Source of the DNA: Bacillota bacterium | GTDB taxonomy: Bacteria > Bacillota > Clostridia > Christensenellales > SZUA-584 | DNA length: 64,000 nt | Reading direction: 5' to 3' | Assembly: GCA_023406895.1 (NCBI GenBank) | Contig: JAEXTV010000034.1 | Location: 1 to 64,000 of the forward strand | Notes under the pieces: model-generated | Told to the model about the DNA's origin: nothing | Seen by the model: the letters and a program-made list of their open reading frames with translations, nothing else | Databases searched by the model: none | In this document: positions 17,645 to 26,010 of the stretch, piece after piece | How positions within the stretch are numbered: the stretch's first letter is position 1 | Layout of the letters: each line of letters starts with the position of its first letter | Program-made: the position numbers and the translations under genes

Positions 17645-17672
17645 AAAAAAGGGATGTCGGCGACATCCCTTT
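17645..17672 (-). terminator. Terminator of the 17687 gene
   Basis: An 11-bp stem AAAGGGATGTC/GACATCCCTTT with a GGC loop is followed by TTTTTTGTC on the minus strand. Confidence 0.85.
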
Positions 17673-17686
17673 GATATAACGGTTGG

Positions 17687-18211
17687 TTACGGCTGCGGCT
17701 GCTCCGGCGGATTCGGCTCGGGAGAAGCAGGCTGAACCGGGAAGTTTGGAGGGGCTGAATCACCTTGTGCGTAGGGCGCAGGCGCGTACGGTGTATAAGG
17801 CGGATACGGATAATACGGGTAAGGCGGCTGTGCGGAAATCTGACTGCGGTCTCGCATCAGCGCGAAAATACCGCCCAGTATGAACAGCACCATTGAAATA
17901 ATGTTGAAGAAGCTGAACAGGCTTAGGCCCGCCGCCACGATCATCATCACACCCGCTGCCACGTTCTTTTTCTTGATAATCAAGCCGCCGACGAGGCCAA
18001 GAACACCCGTAAGAATAATGATGATGCCAATGACCAGAAATACGGTGCCGCCCGTGACGGATGACGCTTGCTGAGATTGAGAATAATCGTTGAGATAATT
18101 ATTCCACGAACCCATGCTGAAAAACATAGCGCTGCCGAAGATAAAGAAAGCACCGAAAAGAATGGCAATAGCTCCCCCGATAATGCCCATGATCATACCT
18201 GCTGTGCGCAT
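17687..18211 (-). CDS. DUF4064-like membrane protein with Pro/Tyr-rich tail
   Basis: 174 residues. The opening MRTAGMIMGIIGGAIAILFGAF and the core GLVGGLIIKKKNVAAGVMMIVAAGLSL match the adjacent paralogue. The acidic loop is replaced by a short Ser/Gln-rich stretch. The tail (about 125-174) is rich in Pro, Tyr and Ala (PPYPYYPYPPYTPYAPAPY). It has its own promoter and terminator, so the pair is a tandem duplication of a whole transcription unit. Proline/tyrosine tails can mediate protein contacts, but no partner is evident. Confidence 0.75.
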   Translation of the reverse strand: MRTAGMIMGIIGGAIAILFGAFFIFGSAMFFSMGSWNNYLNDYSQSQQASSVTGGTVFLVIGIIIILTGVLGLVGGLIIKKKNVAAGVMMIVAAGLSLFSFFNIISMVLFILGGIFALMRDRSQISAQPPYPYYPYPPYTPYAPAPYAQGDSAPPNFPVQPASPEPNPPEQPQP

Positions 18212-18243
18212 AGGGTTACCTCCATAATACCAATATTTGTTTC

Positions 18244-18272
18244 AGTATACATGAATATTATGTGGGTGGCAA
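18244..18272 (-). promoter_or_regulatory. Promoter of the 17687 membrane-protein gene
   Basis: TTGCCA (18272-18267), 17-bp spacer, TATACT (18249-18244) on the minus strand, followed by a GGAGGTAAC ribosome site. Duplicate of the promoter at 17583-17611. Confidence 0.7.
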
Positions 18273-18285
18273 CGGGGAGTATGCA

Positions 18286-18750
18286 TTAGAGCTCGTCCCT
18301 TAAACCGATATAGATATGAATCAACGCGTTCTCCGGGTCGGCATTTTGATATTCCTCGAAGTCGCACACGTAGGCGCGGGGGAGCTTCATGGCCCAAAGC
18401 TGCTGCCAGAAACCTGCAACAGCGGTCTGCATATGGCCTTGCACCACGAATTTTGCGTATTTGCCTGCGGGAATTGTTTTGACAACAGCGCCGCTGGGAA
18501 TGGCATCGGCGGCGGTGACTTCGCAGGCGACCACAACGCTGTAATCGTCGTGCTCGTTTCCCGCGTAGTCTGTGTAAATGCCGAGGGTCTTGTCACTGGC
18601 TTTTTGCGCAATGGCGCTGAAAATGCCTTCCCCGAAGAAACGGCCCCACAGGCCGCCGATCACGGCGCCCATATCGGGCGAGGCATTGTTGGTGCGTGCC
18701 GTCAGCCCCACGACGGTTCTCTCGGAGAGTTCCACGATTTCATAATTCAT
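18286..18750 (-). CDS. Stand-alone GyrI-like effector-binding protein
   Basis: 154 residues forming one GyrI-like/AraC_E_bind domain (MNYEIVELSERTVVGLTART, then a central HDDYSVVVACEVTAADAIPSGAVVKTIPAGKYAKFVV and a C-terminal DPENALIHIYIGL). It has no DNA-binding domain. Relatives bind hydrophobic drugs or inhibit gyrase; some hydrolyse toxic esters. The start at 18750 has GAGGT upstream; the frame also runs to 18768. It resembles the ligand domains of the two AraC regulators in this window. Confidence 0.82.
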   Translation of the reverse strand: MNYEIVELSERTVVGLTARTNNASPDMGAVIGGLWGRFFGEGIFSAIAQKASDKTLGIYTDYAGNEHDDYSVVVACEVTAADAIPSGAVVKTIPAGKYAKFVVQGHMQTAVAGFWQQLWAMKLPRAYVCDFEEYQNADPENALIHIYIGLRDEL

Positions 18751-18784
18751 AAGACCTACCTCATTCAAAATTTGATAAGTCTAT

Positions 18785-19026
18785 GATAGCAAAAGGAACA
18801 TGACAGCTATATGTCATGGTTATTATGATGGGGTGATTAATATTTAGGTGGGGTATGCGACTCAAGGAAGAAATCTGATACCAAAATCTGATCCAATATT
18901 TAGGTTGCACAATACTGGAAAATTGGAGATTATGGGTAGGTATAAACTCGAACCTAACTAAGGGATATATCTCTCGTTATGAGAAAAGTAATAATGAGGT
19001 ACTTAGTATTATTCCAGATATTGCAA
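18785..19026. other. AT-rich junction next to the DUF262 cassette
   Basis: No intact gene. Base composition drops sharply from here. AATATTTAGGT occurs twice (about 18840 and 18897). An open plus-strand frame without a start codon (18877-19136) reads protein-like at first, but then runs antisense into the DUF262 gene. It may be the scar of an insertion. Confidence 0.35.
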
Positions 19027-20034
19027 TCAAGTCTTTAAATAATGTTCAAATATTTCGCCCCTTAAAACACGACCTTTTCTACTGGTTGTACCTTGGAATA
19101 AATACTGATAGAATAGAGCAAATTGATTTTTACTAGGTTCTTCATTCTTGTTTCTAACTACAAGATCTTCAAATTCTTTAATTTTATCACCAAGTTTCTC
19201 AATTCGCATTGTTGATGAATTGAATAACTTCATTAGTTCAACAACAAGGGTAAAAAAGCTAGTCTTTTTAAACCATAAAGAATCTGATGGCAAATTTAGA
19301 TCATCAATGTATTTAAAAACTTTACTTGTTAGTGATTTTATATGCTCTTTATTATAATAATCTTCGTTATACAATATAATTGTTGGCTCAATCTCTCGTC
19401 TTGAGCTAAAGTAGCCCCCTACCTCAAAAGTGCTCATAATTAATAATATGTATTCCCAATCACCCATTCTTGATAATTCGGATTCAGATAATAAGCTGAA
19501 TTTTTTGAACAATATATTATCAGAGATTTCTTTAGCTACCGTAATAAATTCCCCATCATAAAGAGCATTATCAATTTCAATTGCTTCAAGAGCATATTGA
19601 ATTGAATTAATTCTCTTAAATATTGCTTTAATTTGGTCAATAGACAATCGTCCTAAATCTCTAACAATAATTTTGTAGTCATAAAAATTTGTTTTTTGGT
19701 CATCCGTTAGTTCAGAAAATGCAGGAATATCAGTGAAAACGAAAGATTGATCACCATCAATATATTGAGATATTGTCATTAATCTTTGTTGCCCATCAAC
19801 AACAAGTGTGGTTGATGTCCCAGATTCTAAATCTATTTCTCCATCTGCAAAATAAACTTCAGGGAAGGGGTATCCCTTTAAGATAGTATCAATAAAACTT
19901 TCCTTATGTTTATTATTCCAAACGAGTTTGCGTTGAAAATCTGGTTGTAGGATTAGTTCTCCACGTTTTATCATTTTAATTATTTCAGAAAGTTTTTTAT
20001 TTGTTGCTGTAGCATTTGCGTTAGCATTTACCAT
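19027..20034 (-). CDS. DUF262 (ParB/Srx-fold) protein without a DUF1524 nuclease
   Basis: 335 residues. The N-terminal DUF262 domain has LQPDFQRKLVWNNKHKESFIDTILKGYPFPEVYF and the motif VVDGQQRLMTI (about 80-90), typical of GmrS/SspE-type nucleotide-sensing domains in type IV restriction and anti-phage proteins. The C-terminal 200 residues are helical; no DUF1524 HNH motif is present. The start overlaps the end of the upstream gene by 14 nt, with AGAGAGG before it. Gene and partner are much richer in A+T than neighbours, which suggests transfer. The likely role is in a two-gene defence or toxin system with the nucleotidyltransferase; this is inference. Confidence 0.82.
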   Translation of the reverse strand: MVNANANATATNKKLSEIIKMIKRGELILQPDFQRKLVWNNKHKESFIDTILKGYPFPEVYFADGEIDLESGTSTTLVVDGQQRLMTISQYIDGDQSFVFTDIPAFSELTDDQKTNFYDYKIIVRDLGRLSIDQIKAIFKRINSIQYALEAIEIDNALYDGEFITVAKEISDNILFKKFSLLSESELSRMGDWEYILLIMSTFEVGGYFSSRREIEPTIILYNEDYYNKEHIKSLTSKVFKYIDDLNLPSDSLWFKKTSFFTLVVELMKLFNSSTMRIEKLGDKIKEFEDLVVRNKNEEPSKNQFALFYQYLFQGTTSRKGRVLRGEIFEHYLKT

Positions 20035-20635
20035 TCTTTAATACCTCTCTAAGTCTATTTATATTCCTAACATGGTATTTTATAAAGAAATATTCACTGT
20101 GAAAAATTGCACCAGTTACTTTTCTTTTATCATATTTCGAATATGATATACTTCTGAAAAAGTCAAACCATTCCTTCTTACCAGTATAGCAATTTGGCAG
20201 CAAATCTGGCCTAATCCATCCATCAAAAAAATATCTTAAAAATGAATAGTAATTCATCTGTTCTTGTTCTGTGTATACAGCTTTTTTAATATCGAAATCA
20301 GATAATTTGTTCCAATATCTATTAAATAAATCTGTATCAATAATAACCATATCTATATCAGAATCTCTATTAAAATCAATAGCAAGGAATTCTTTTTTTG
20401 GAGCTATACTAAACCCTAATAGGCAAGAACCTACCATTAATACATTCTTATAGTCCACCGCTCCAAAATAACTAATTATGTCACATTTTAAATCGGAATA
20501 TATCCCACTTTTATCAAGGAAAATGTAGGGATAACCTGTCATTAGATATTTTTGGACTATGTTTATTGAATCTAAGGATTGATTTTTCAAATCATCCTTA
20601 AATTCTTCAAGAGTAATCAAAGAATTTAACTCCAT
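20021..20635 (-). CDS. Nucleotidyltransferase-fold protein paired with DUF262
   Basis: 204 residues. The polymerase-beta-type nucleotidyltransferase signature is visible: VGSCLLGFSIAPKKE, then FNRDSDIDMVIID at about 90-102, giving GS plus D-x-D metal ligands. The C-terminal half is helical and rich in Tyr/Phe/Lys (YYSFLRYFFDGWIRPDLLP). Such folds occur in MNT antitoxins, MenT/AbiEii toxins and CBASS synthases; this one fits none clearly. It has its own promoter, almost no leader and no evident Shine-Dalgarno. AT-rich, coupled to the DUF262 gene. Confidence 0.75.
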   Translation of the reverse strand: MELNSLITLEEFKDDLKNQSLDSINIVQKYLMTGYPYIFLDKSGIYSDLKCDIISYFGAVDYKNVLMVGSCLLGFSIAPKKEFLAIDFNRDSDIDMVIIDTDLFNRYWNKLSDFDIKKAVYTEQEQMNYYSFLRYFFDGWIRPDLLPNCYTGKKEWFDFFRSISYSKYDKRKVTGAIFHSEYFFIKYHVRNINRLREVLKNGKC

Positions 20636-20653
20636 GATATATAATAATAAATT

Positions 20654-20682
20654 ATTCTACATTAAAAGTAATAAAAGATCAA
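20654..20682 (-). promoter_or_regulatory. Promoter of the NTase-DUF262 cassette
   Basis: TTGATC (20682-20677), 17-bp spacer, TAGAAT (20659-20654) on the minus strand. The predicted transcript begins only about 12 nt before the ATG and carries no Shine-Dalgarno, so translation may be nearly leaderless. The remaining AT-rich sequence to 20800 shows no gene. Confidence 0.6.
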
Positions 20683-20800
20683 ATAAAAACAATATTTACA
20701 TTATTATCTGGAAATATTGATATCTATTACATTGATTAAGATTTAACTATTATTATACGTAGTAATACTAAGAATGAATTAAATAAGCTATGTCTAATGC

Positions 20801-21232
20801 CTAACGCCATCGCTTCATCAATCCCTCTATCGCGAGAAAATATGAATCAAACCCAAGCCCCGAAATCTGCCCGATGCAGCCCGCCGCCGTGACGGACTTA
20901 TGCCGGAAATCTTCTCTTGCCGCAATGTTGCTCAAATGCACCTCAATCGCTGGGACATCCACCGCCTTAAGCGCATCAAGAATCGCGATGCTGTAATGCG
21001 TGTACGCGCCCGGATTGATCACAATGCCGTCATACACGCCCGCCGCCGCATGAATCCTGTCAATCAGCGCGCCTTCGCTGTTGCTCTGAAATGCGTCAAT
21101 CGTAATTCCACGCTCTTTCGCGAATGCGTCAAACTGTTTTAGCAGTGCCGCGTAATCCTGCTTGCCGTAAATGTCCGGCTCGCGCGATCCCAAAAGGTTC
21201 AGATTCGGCCCGTTAATCACGAGTATCTTCAT
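20801..21232 (-). CDS. aroQ: 3-dehydroquinate dehydratase, type II
   Basis: 143-residue dodecameric-type enzyme for step 3 of the shikimate pathway, converting 3-dehydroquinate to 3-dehydroshikimate. MKILVINGPNLNLLGSREPDIYG carries the conserved Asn and the catalytic Tyr22 region. EGALIDRIH, NPGAYTHYSIAI and EVHLSNIAAREDFRH supply the other active-site residues. Last gene of the aromatic operon; it overlaps aroE-aroK by 4 nt. Confidence 0.96.
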   Translation of the reverse strand: MKILVINGPNLNLLGSREPDIYGKQDYAALLKQFDAFAKERGITIDAFQSNSEGALIDRIHAAAGVYDGIVINPGAYTHYSIAILDALKAVDVPAIEVHLSNIAAREDFRHKSVTAAGCIGQISGLGFDSYFLAIEGLMKRWR

Positions 21233-22530
21233 TTCTTCATTTCCTCCAGCTTTCTTATAATTTCATCGGCGCATTGCTGCGCGGAGCCGTTGTTTACAAC
21301 GGTTACGTCCGCGTACTGCTGATAAAGCGCGCGCCGTCTGTTAAACAGCGTGATGAGCTGCTGCCGTCCGCCCGCAAGCAGCGGCCGCCCCGAAATGTCC
21401 ACCTCGGCAAGCAGTATCTCAAGCGGTCTGTCGACGTATACCACGAGCCCGGTTTCCTTAAGCGCGTTTATCGCAGGTGCGGTCTGCACAATGCCGCCGC
21501 CCGTGGAGATCACCGTGTTTTGCCGAGCCGCCGTCTGCCGCGCGGCTTGCAGCTCCATCTCGCGGAACGCGGGCTCGCCCTGCGTATCAAATACCGTTTG
21601 TATGATGCCGTGCTGCGCCTCCACCATCGCGTCGGTGTCCGCAAAGCGCAGAAACAGCCGCTCGGCGAGCAGACGCCCCACGGTGGATTTGCCGCTGCCC
21701 GGCATGCCGATCAGCACGATGTTGGTGCGCGGCATCGGGGATTTAAGGCCATTGTATATCGTACGGCAGATGGTCTCGTCAAACGCCTTGCCCGTCCAAA
21801 TCTCCTCCGATTTGAGCGCCTGTGCGCAGAGCATCCAAAGCCCGTTTGCCGTGCCCTTGCCGAGTTTCTCGGCCTTTTGCAGCAGCAGCGTGCGCTCGGG
21901 GTTGTAGATCATGTCCACCACTGCGCCGCATTTTTCAATTATTTTATCGGAGACGGGGCAGTCGCCCTCATTCGGGGCCATCCCGGATGGCGTCGCGTTG
22001 ATCAACACGTCGATGGGTTCCGGCTGATTCAGCACATCGTACCCCACAGCGCTCAGTTTGGGGTCCGCCTTTTCGGGGCTGCGGCTCACCACAAAAATCT
22101 CGGCAGCCTGCTCGTCCTTCGCGAGCGCAAGCGCGCAGCGCGCCGCACCGCCCGAGCCTAAAATCACCACGCGCCGCCCGGCGAGCTCGAAGCCGTTTTG
22201 TTCGAGCAGCGATTTGAGGCCGTAGTAATCGGTGTTGTAGCCGATGCGTTTGCCCGAATAGAAGTGCACCGTGTTCACCGCGCCTATCGCGTCGGCCTCG
22301 GGGGAGAGCACATCCAGATGGCGCATCACCGCTGTTTTGTGCGGAATGGTTACATTCACGCCCGCGTACCCTTGGGCCTGCAGCTCGCGGAGCCGCTCGC
22401 CGATATGGCGTTCGGTCAACTCGAACAGAGAATAACGGCCCATCTTGCCTGCGAGATGCCAGAATTTTTCGTGTATCTGCGGCGATATGCTGTGAGAGAG
22501 CCTGCCGCCGATCAGCCCCGCTTTGATCAT
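21229..22530 (-). CDS. aroEK: Fused shikimate dehydrogenase-shikimate kinase
   Basis: 433 residues combining two enzymes. Residues 1-265 are AroE (GGRLSHSISPQIHEKFW, NVTIPHK with the catalytic Lys, NTDYYG, VVILGSGGAARCALALA for NADPH). Residues from about 270 are AroK (GMPGSGKSTVGRLLAERL Walker A near 275, FADTDAMVE, ISTGGGIVQ, YVDRPLEIL). The fusion would convert dehydroshikimate to shikimate 3-phosphate in one polypeptide. In many Clostridia these are separate genes. It lies 9 nt after pheA. Confidence 0.95.
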   Translation of the reverse strand: MIKAGLIGGRLSHSISPQIHEKFWHLAGKMGRYSLFELTERHIGERLRELQAQGYAGVNVTIPHKTAVMRHLDVLSPEADAIGAVNTVHFYSGKRIGYNTDYYGLKSLLEQNGFELAGRRVVILGSGGAARCALALAKDEQAAEIFVVSRSPEKADPKLSAVGYDVLNQPEPIDVLINATPSGMAPNEGDCPVSDKIIEKCGAVVDMIYNPERTLLLQKAEKLGKGTANGLWMLCAQALKSEEIWTGKAFDETICRTIYNGLKSPMPRTNIVLIGMPGSGKSTVGRLLAERLFLRFADTDAMVEAQHGIIQTVFDTQGEPAFREMELQAARQTAARQNTVISTGGGIVQTAPAINALKETGLVVYVDRPLEILLAEVDISGRPLLAGGRQQLITLFNRRRALYQQYADVTVVNNGSAQQCADEIIRKLEEMKK

Positions 22531-22539
22531 GCAGCCTCC

Positions 22540-23658
22540 TTACAACGGCATGCGCGGGTACGACCCGAGCCAGACGAGGTCTGCCGCGCTTTTTTTGGCT
22601 TCATCGAGCACGCGCTTCACCGCTTCGTCACCGGCGCTGCCCTCAAAATCGAGATGGAAAAGGTATTCAAACGGCCTGTCTTTCAGCGGCCGCGATTCGA
22701 GCTTTAATATATTGATACCCGTAAACACCTTGAGCATATCGCTGAGCGAACCGGGGCGATGCTCCACCTTGAATACGATGCTCGTTTTATCGCACGCGGC
22801 GTTGATGACTGGCTTTCTTGCCACCACCACAAAGCGCGTGGAGTTGCCGTTGCTGTTCTGTATGTTTTCGGCCAGCACCTTGAGGCCGTATTCCTTTGCG
22901 GACTGTATTGCCGCGATGCAGCCGAGCGTTTTGTCCTGCCTTTCGGCAACGCTCATGGCCGCCTGCGCCGTGCTGAGCGCGGGGAACGCGCTGATATGAG
23001 GGTGCGCATGCAAAAACCGGCTGCATTGCATAATCGGCTCGGGGTGCGAGCAGACCTGCGTGATGTCGCTGAGCTCAGCATCCGGCAGACCGAGCAGGCT
23101 GTGTGCCACCTTAAGCAGGCGCTCCGCAACGATAAAGTAGCCGTATTTGGCGAGCAGATCCACCACGGCGGTGATGCTGCCCGTTTCGGTGTTTTCCGCG
23201 GGCAATATCGCGCGGCCGATCTCGCCGCGCCGCAGCGCTTCAAACATGTCTTCAAACGTGTCGTAGTTTTTGAGCGGCGCGCCGTCGCCGAACGCCTCGC
23301 ATGCCGCGATGTGCGAGAACGAGCCCTTCAGCCCCAAAAAACCGATAGCGGCATTGTCGTCGTTGCCGATGTCGCCGCCGGGCTTTAAATGCGTTTGCTG
23401 GCGCTGCTTGCTCAAGTCCATCAGCGCACGGAAAAACCGCCGCGCGGCCTCGCCGTTTTCGCCGTCCGTCAGGCGCGAGAGCGCACGGGTAATCACGTCG
23501 TTCTCACGGCTTGCGTCGAATATCGGCTTGCCGTAGCGCTTTTTCACCTCGGCGATGTCGTCCGAGGTGCGCATGCGCGCTTCAAAAAGCGGCACGAGCT
23601 GCGCATCGATGCTGTCGATTTTTTCGCGGAGTTCGCGGATATCCTCCTCGTAACCCAT
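22540..23658 (-). CDS. pheA: Bifunctional chorismate mutase-prephenate dehydratase
   Basis: 372 residues: an AroQ-type chorismate mutase (1-90, ELREKIDSIDAQLVPLFEARM), prephenate dehydratase (about 105-280, AIGFLGLKGSFSHIAACEAFG; GNSTRFVVV holds the catalytic Thr), and a C-terminal ACT domain (about 290-365, KTSIVFKVEHRPGSLSDMLKVF; ESRP), the usual Phe feedback site. Makes phenylpyruvate from chorismate. Its stop abuts the downstream genes; it follows aroC with no gap. Confidence 0.95.
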   Translation of the reverse strand: MGYEEDIRELREKIDSIDAQLVPLFEARMRTSDDIAEVKKRYGKPIFDASRENDVITRALSRLTDGENGEAARRFFRALMDLSKQRQQTHLKPGGDIGNDDNAAIGFLGLKGSFSHIAACEAFGDGAPLKNYDTFEDMFEALRRGEIGRAILPAENTETGSITAVVDLLAKYGYFIVAERLLKVAHSLLGLPDAELSDITQVCSHPEPIMQCSRFLHAHPHISAFPALSTAQAAMSVAERQDKTLGCIAAIQSAKEYGLKVLAENIQNSNGNSTRFVVVARKPVINAACDKTSIVFKVEHRPGSLSDMLKVFTGINILKLESRPLKDRPFEYLFHLDFEGSAGDEAVKRVLDEAKKSAADLVWLGSYPRMPL

Positions 23659-24738
23659 CTAAAGTCCCCTTTCCGTCATGAGATCCAGCATGCAAATATA
23701 TGCCGCCGCTTCGATCACCGCCGCCGCGCGCGGCACGATGCACGCGTCGTGACGGCCCTTAACGACAACCGTTTCTTCTTCCATCGTTTCGAGGTTCACC
23801 GTTTGCTGCGGTTTGGAAATTGAGGCTGTCGGCTTAATGACCGCCTCAAACACGACGGGCATGCCGTTTGTGATGCCGCCGAGCACACCGCCGTTGTGGT
23901 TCGTTTGGGTAACGACGCGGCCGTCCTTCATGGCATAGGCATCGTTGGCTTCGCTGCCGCGCAGCTGCGCCATCGCAAAGCCCGCGCCGAACGAAACGCC
24001 TTTGACGGCGGGCACCGCGAACAGCAGCGACGCCAAACGGCTCTCCGCCGTGTCGAACATCGGGCTGCCGAGCCCGGCGGACAAGCCGCATACCGCGCAT
24101 TCCACAATGCCGCCCACCGAATCGCCTTCGGATGCGGCGGCTTTAATACGCGCTTCCATCGCCTCGCGCTGGCTTTCATCGATCAGCGGGAAACGCATGG
24201 CGGCGAGAGACTCAGCCTGCTCCCGTGTGATAAGTGTCGGGTTAAACGCGGCATCTTCCACATCCGCTATGCGGCGGATATGCGTGGCCGCGTAAATGCC
24301 TTTTTTGGCGAGCACCTGCGCCGCCACCGCACCCGCGAACACGAGAGGGGCTGTGAGCCGTCCCGAGAAATGGCCGCCGCCGCGCGGATCGTTAAAGCCG
24401 TTATAGCGCACAAAACCCGTAAAATCGGCATGGCCCGGGCGGTTGACGCGCTCGTCGTAATCGCTGCTGCGCTGCGCCGTATTGTGGAACAGCACGCAGA
24501 GCGGCGTGCCCGTGGAAAAGCCGTTTGCGTAGCCGCTTATCAGTTCAAAATCATCGGCTTCATGGCGCTTTGTGGACCACGCTTCGCTGCCCGCACGCCG
24601 TCTGTCAAGAAACGCGCGAAGCTGCGGAAAATCAAGCACGGTGCCGGGCGCAAGGCCGTTAATCACCGCGCCGATTTTGGGCCCGTGTGATTCGCCGAAT
24701 ATGTCCACGGTGAAATGGCGTCCCCATATGCTGCTCAT
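23659..24738 (-). CDS. aroC: Chorismate synthase
   Basis: 359-residue FMN-dependent enzyme for the last common step (EPSP to chorismate). Signatures: GESHGPKIGAVINGLAPG, the RR-x-GS motif at DRRRAGSEAWSTKR, FRDPRGGGHFSGRLTAPLVFAGA (here NDPRGGGHFSGR) and GGVLGGITNGMPVVF. Full length. Overlaps aroA by 4 nt. Confidence 0.97.
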   Translation of the reverse strand: MSSIWGRHFTVDIFGESHGPKIGAVINGLAPGTVLDFPQLRAFLDRRRAGSEAWSTKRHEADDFELISGYANGFSTGTPLCVLFHNTAQRSSDYDERVNRPGHADFTGFVRYNGFNDPRGGGHFSGRLTAPLVFAGAVAAQVLAKKGIYAATHIRRIADVEDAAFNPTLITREQAESLAAMRFPLIDESQREAMEARIKAAASEGDSVGGIVECAVCGLSAGLGSPMFDTAESRLASLLFAVPAVKGVSFGAGFAMAQLRGSEANDAYAMKDGRVVTQTNHNGGVLGGITNGMPVVFEAVIKPTASISKPQQTVNLETMEEETVVVKGRHDACIVPRAAAVIEAAAYICMLDLMTERGL

Positions 24739-26000
24739 TTTATTATTCCTCCCAGTGCCTTTATATCGTCGTAAAACTTCGGATAGGATTTATCAATGCA
24801 CTGCGCATTCGGGATACGAATCTCGCCCGCCGCGCGTGCCGCCGCGACCGTGAACGCCATCGCGATGCGGTGATCCCCGAATGTATCGACCGTGCCGCCG
24901 CGCATCGCGCCGCCCTCTATGATCAGCTCATCGTCCGTTTCCTCGGCCTTGATGCCCAAGGTTTTTAAGTTGACCGCAAGCGCGTGCAGACGGTCGCACT
25001 CCTTGATGCGCAGCCGCGCGGCGCCCGTGATGCGTGTTTCGCCTTGGGCGAACGCCGCCGCTATCGCGAGCGGCGGCACAAGATCGGGACACTGTGAGAC
25101 GTCAATGACGGTCCCGTGCATGTCGGACTGCTTTACAACCAGAGCCCCGTCTTCATCCGTTAAATCCGCGCCCATGCGGCGCATGATGGGAACAATCGCG
25201 CTATCGGGCTGGAGAGACTGTGCGTCGAGCCCGCCGATTCGGACATCACCCGCCAACGCGCCCGCGACGATGAAAAACGCGGCCTGTGAATAATCGCCCT
25301 CAACGGTTATGCTTCGCGGCGCATAGCGCTGCCCGCCCTTGATTGTGAAATCGTCGCCCGATACGCCGATATCAACGCCGAACCGACGCAGCATGTCCAC
25401 CGTCAAATCCACATACCCGCGTGATTCGAAGCCGCCGTGCACCGAAACGGCGGAATCCGCTTCGAGCACGGGCAGGGCGTACAGCAGCCCCGTCACGTAC
25501 TGCGAGCTCACGCGGCCGTCGATGCGGTATTCGCCGCCGTGCAGCTTGCCCGATACGGTGAGCGGCAGATTCGCGCCGTTGGGATGAGAATACCCGATAC
25601 TCTGCTCATTGAAAATCTGCAGATATGCGTCCACAGGTCTGTAGGGCAGGCGCCCGCTTCCGGTGAACGTTTTGGCGCCATTCAGCGTGCACGCGACGGG
25701 AATAAAAAAGCGCAACGTCGAGCCGGATTCGGCACAATCGATCAGAGCGTCATCATTGAGCGACAGTCCGCCGTCCACGGTCAGCGCGTGATACCGCCCG
25801 TTTGAGGCCACATCAATGCCGCACCCAAGGCTGCGGCAAGCGCCGATGGTGGCGAGAATATCGCTCGATAAATCCACATTTTTTATCACGCTGCGTCCGT
25901 GCGCCATGGCTGCCGCGAGTATCGCGCGGTGCGCCGCGCTCTTGGAGGGCGGCACGGTCACACTGCCGTGATAGCTGGTGGGGGATAGGGTTATATCCAT
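24735..26000 (-). CDS. aroA: EPSP synthase (3-phosphoshikimate 1-carboxyvinyltransferase)
   Basis: 421 residues; condenses shikimate 3-phosphate with PEP. PPSKSAAHRAILAAAMA carries the catalytic Lys and the shikimate-binding Ser/Arg. DCAESGSTLRFFIPVAC contains the PEP-loop region; here the usual GNAGT/NSGT is ESGST. RLRIKECDRLHA and FGDHRIAMAFTVAA are also present. The PEP-loop sequence places it nearer class II enzymes; this is inference only. Overlaps aroC, 10 nt after aroB. Confidence 0.96.
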   Translation of the reverse strand: MDITLSPTSYHGSVTVPPSKSAAHRAILAAAMAHGRSVIKNVDLSSDILATIGACRSLGCGIDVASNGRYHALTVDGGLSLNDDALIDCAESGSTLRFFIPVACTLNGAKTFTGSGRLPYRPVDAYLQIFNEQSIGYSHPNGANLPLTVSGKLHGGEYRIDGRVSSQYVTGLLYALPVLEADSAVSVHGGFESRGYVDLTVDMLRRFGVDIGVSGDDFTIKGGQRYAPRSITVEGDYSQAAFFIVAGALAGDVRIGGLDAQSLQPDSAIVPIMRRMGADLTDEDGALVVKQSDMHGTVIDVSQCPDLVPPLAIAAAFAQGETRITGAARLRIKECDRLHALAVNLKTLGIKAEETDDELIIEGGAMRGGTVDTFGDHRIAMAFTVAAARAAGEIRIPNAQCIDKSYPKFYDDIKALGGIIK

Positions 26001-26010
26001 GCTTTCTTCC

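Noticed and set aside
18877..19136. Plus-strand open frame without a start codon
   Set aside because: It begins after a stop, has no start or ribosome site, and its second half is antisense to the DUF262 C-terminus. It is kept only as a possible scar.
19027..20635. GmrSD type IV restriction or SspE assignment for the DUF262 gene
   Set aside because: No DUF1524 HNH motif is present and the partner is a nucleotidyltransferase, so the known names do not fit.
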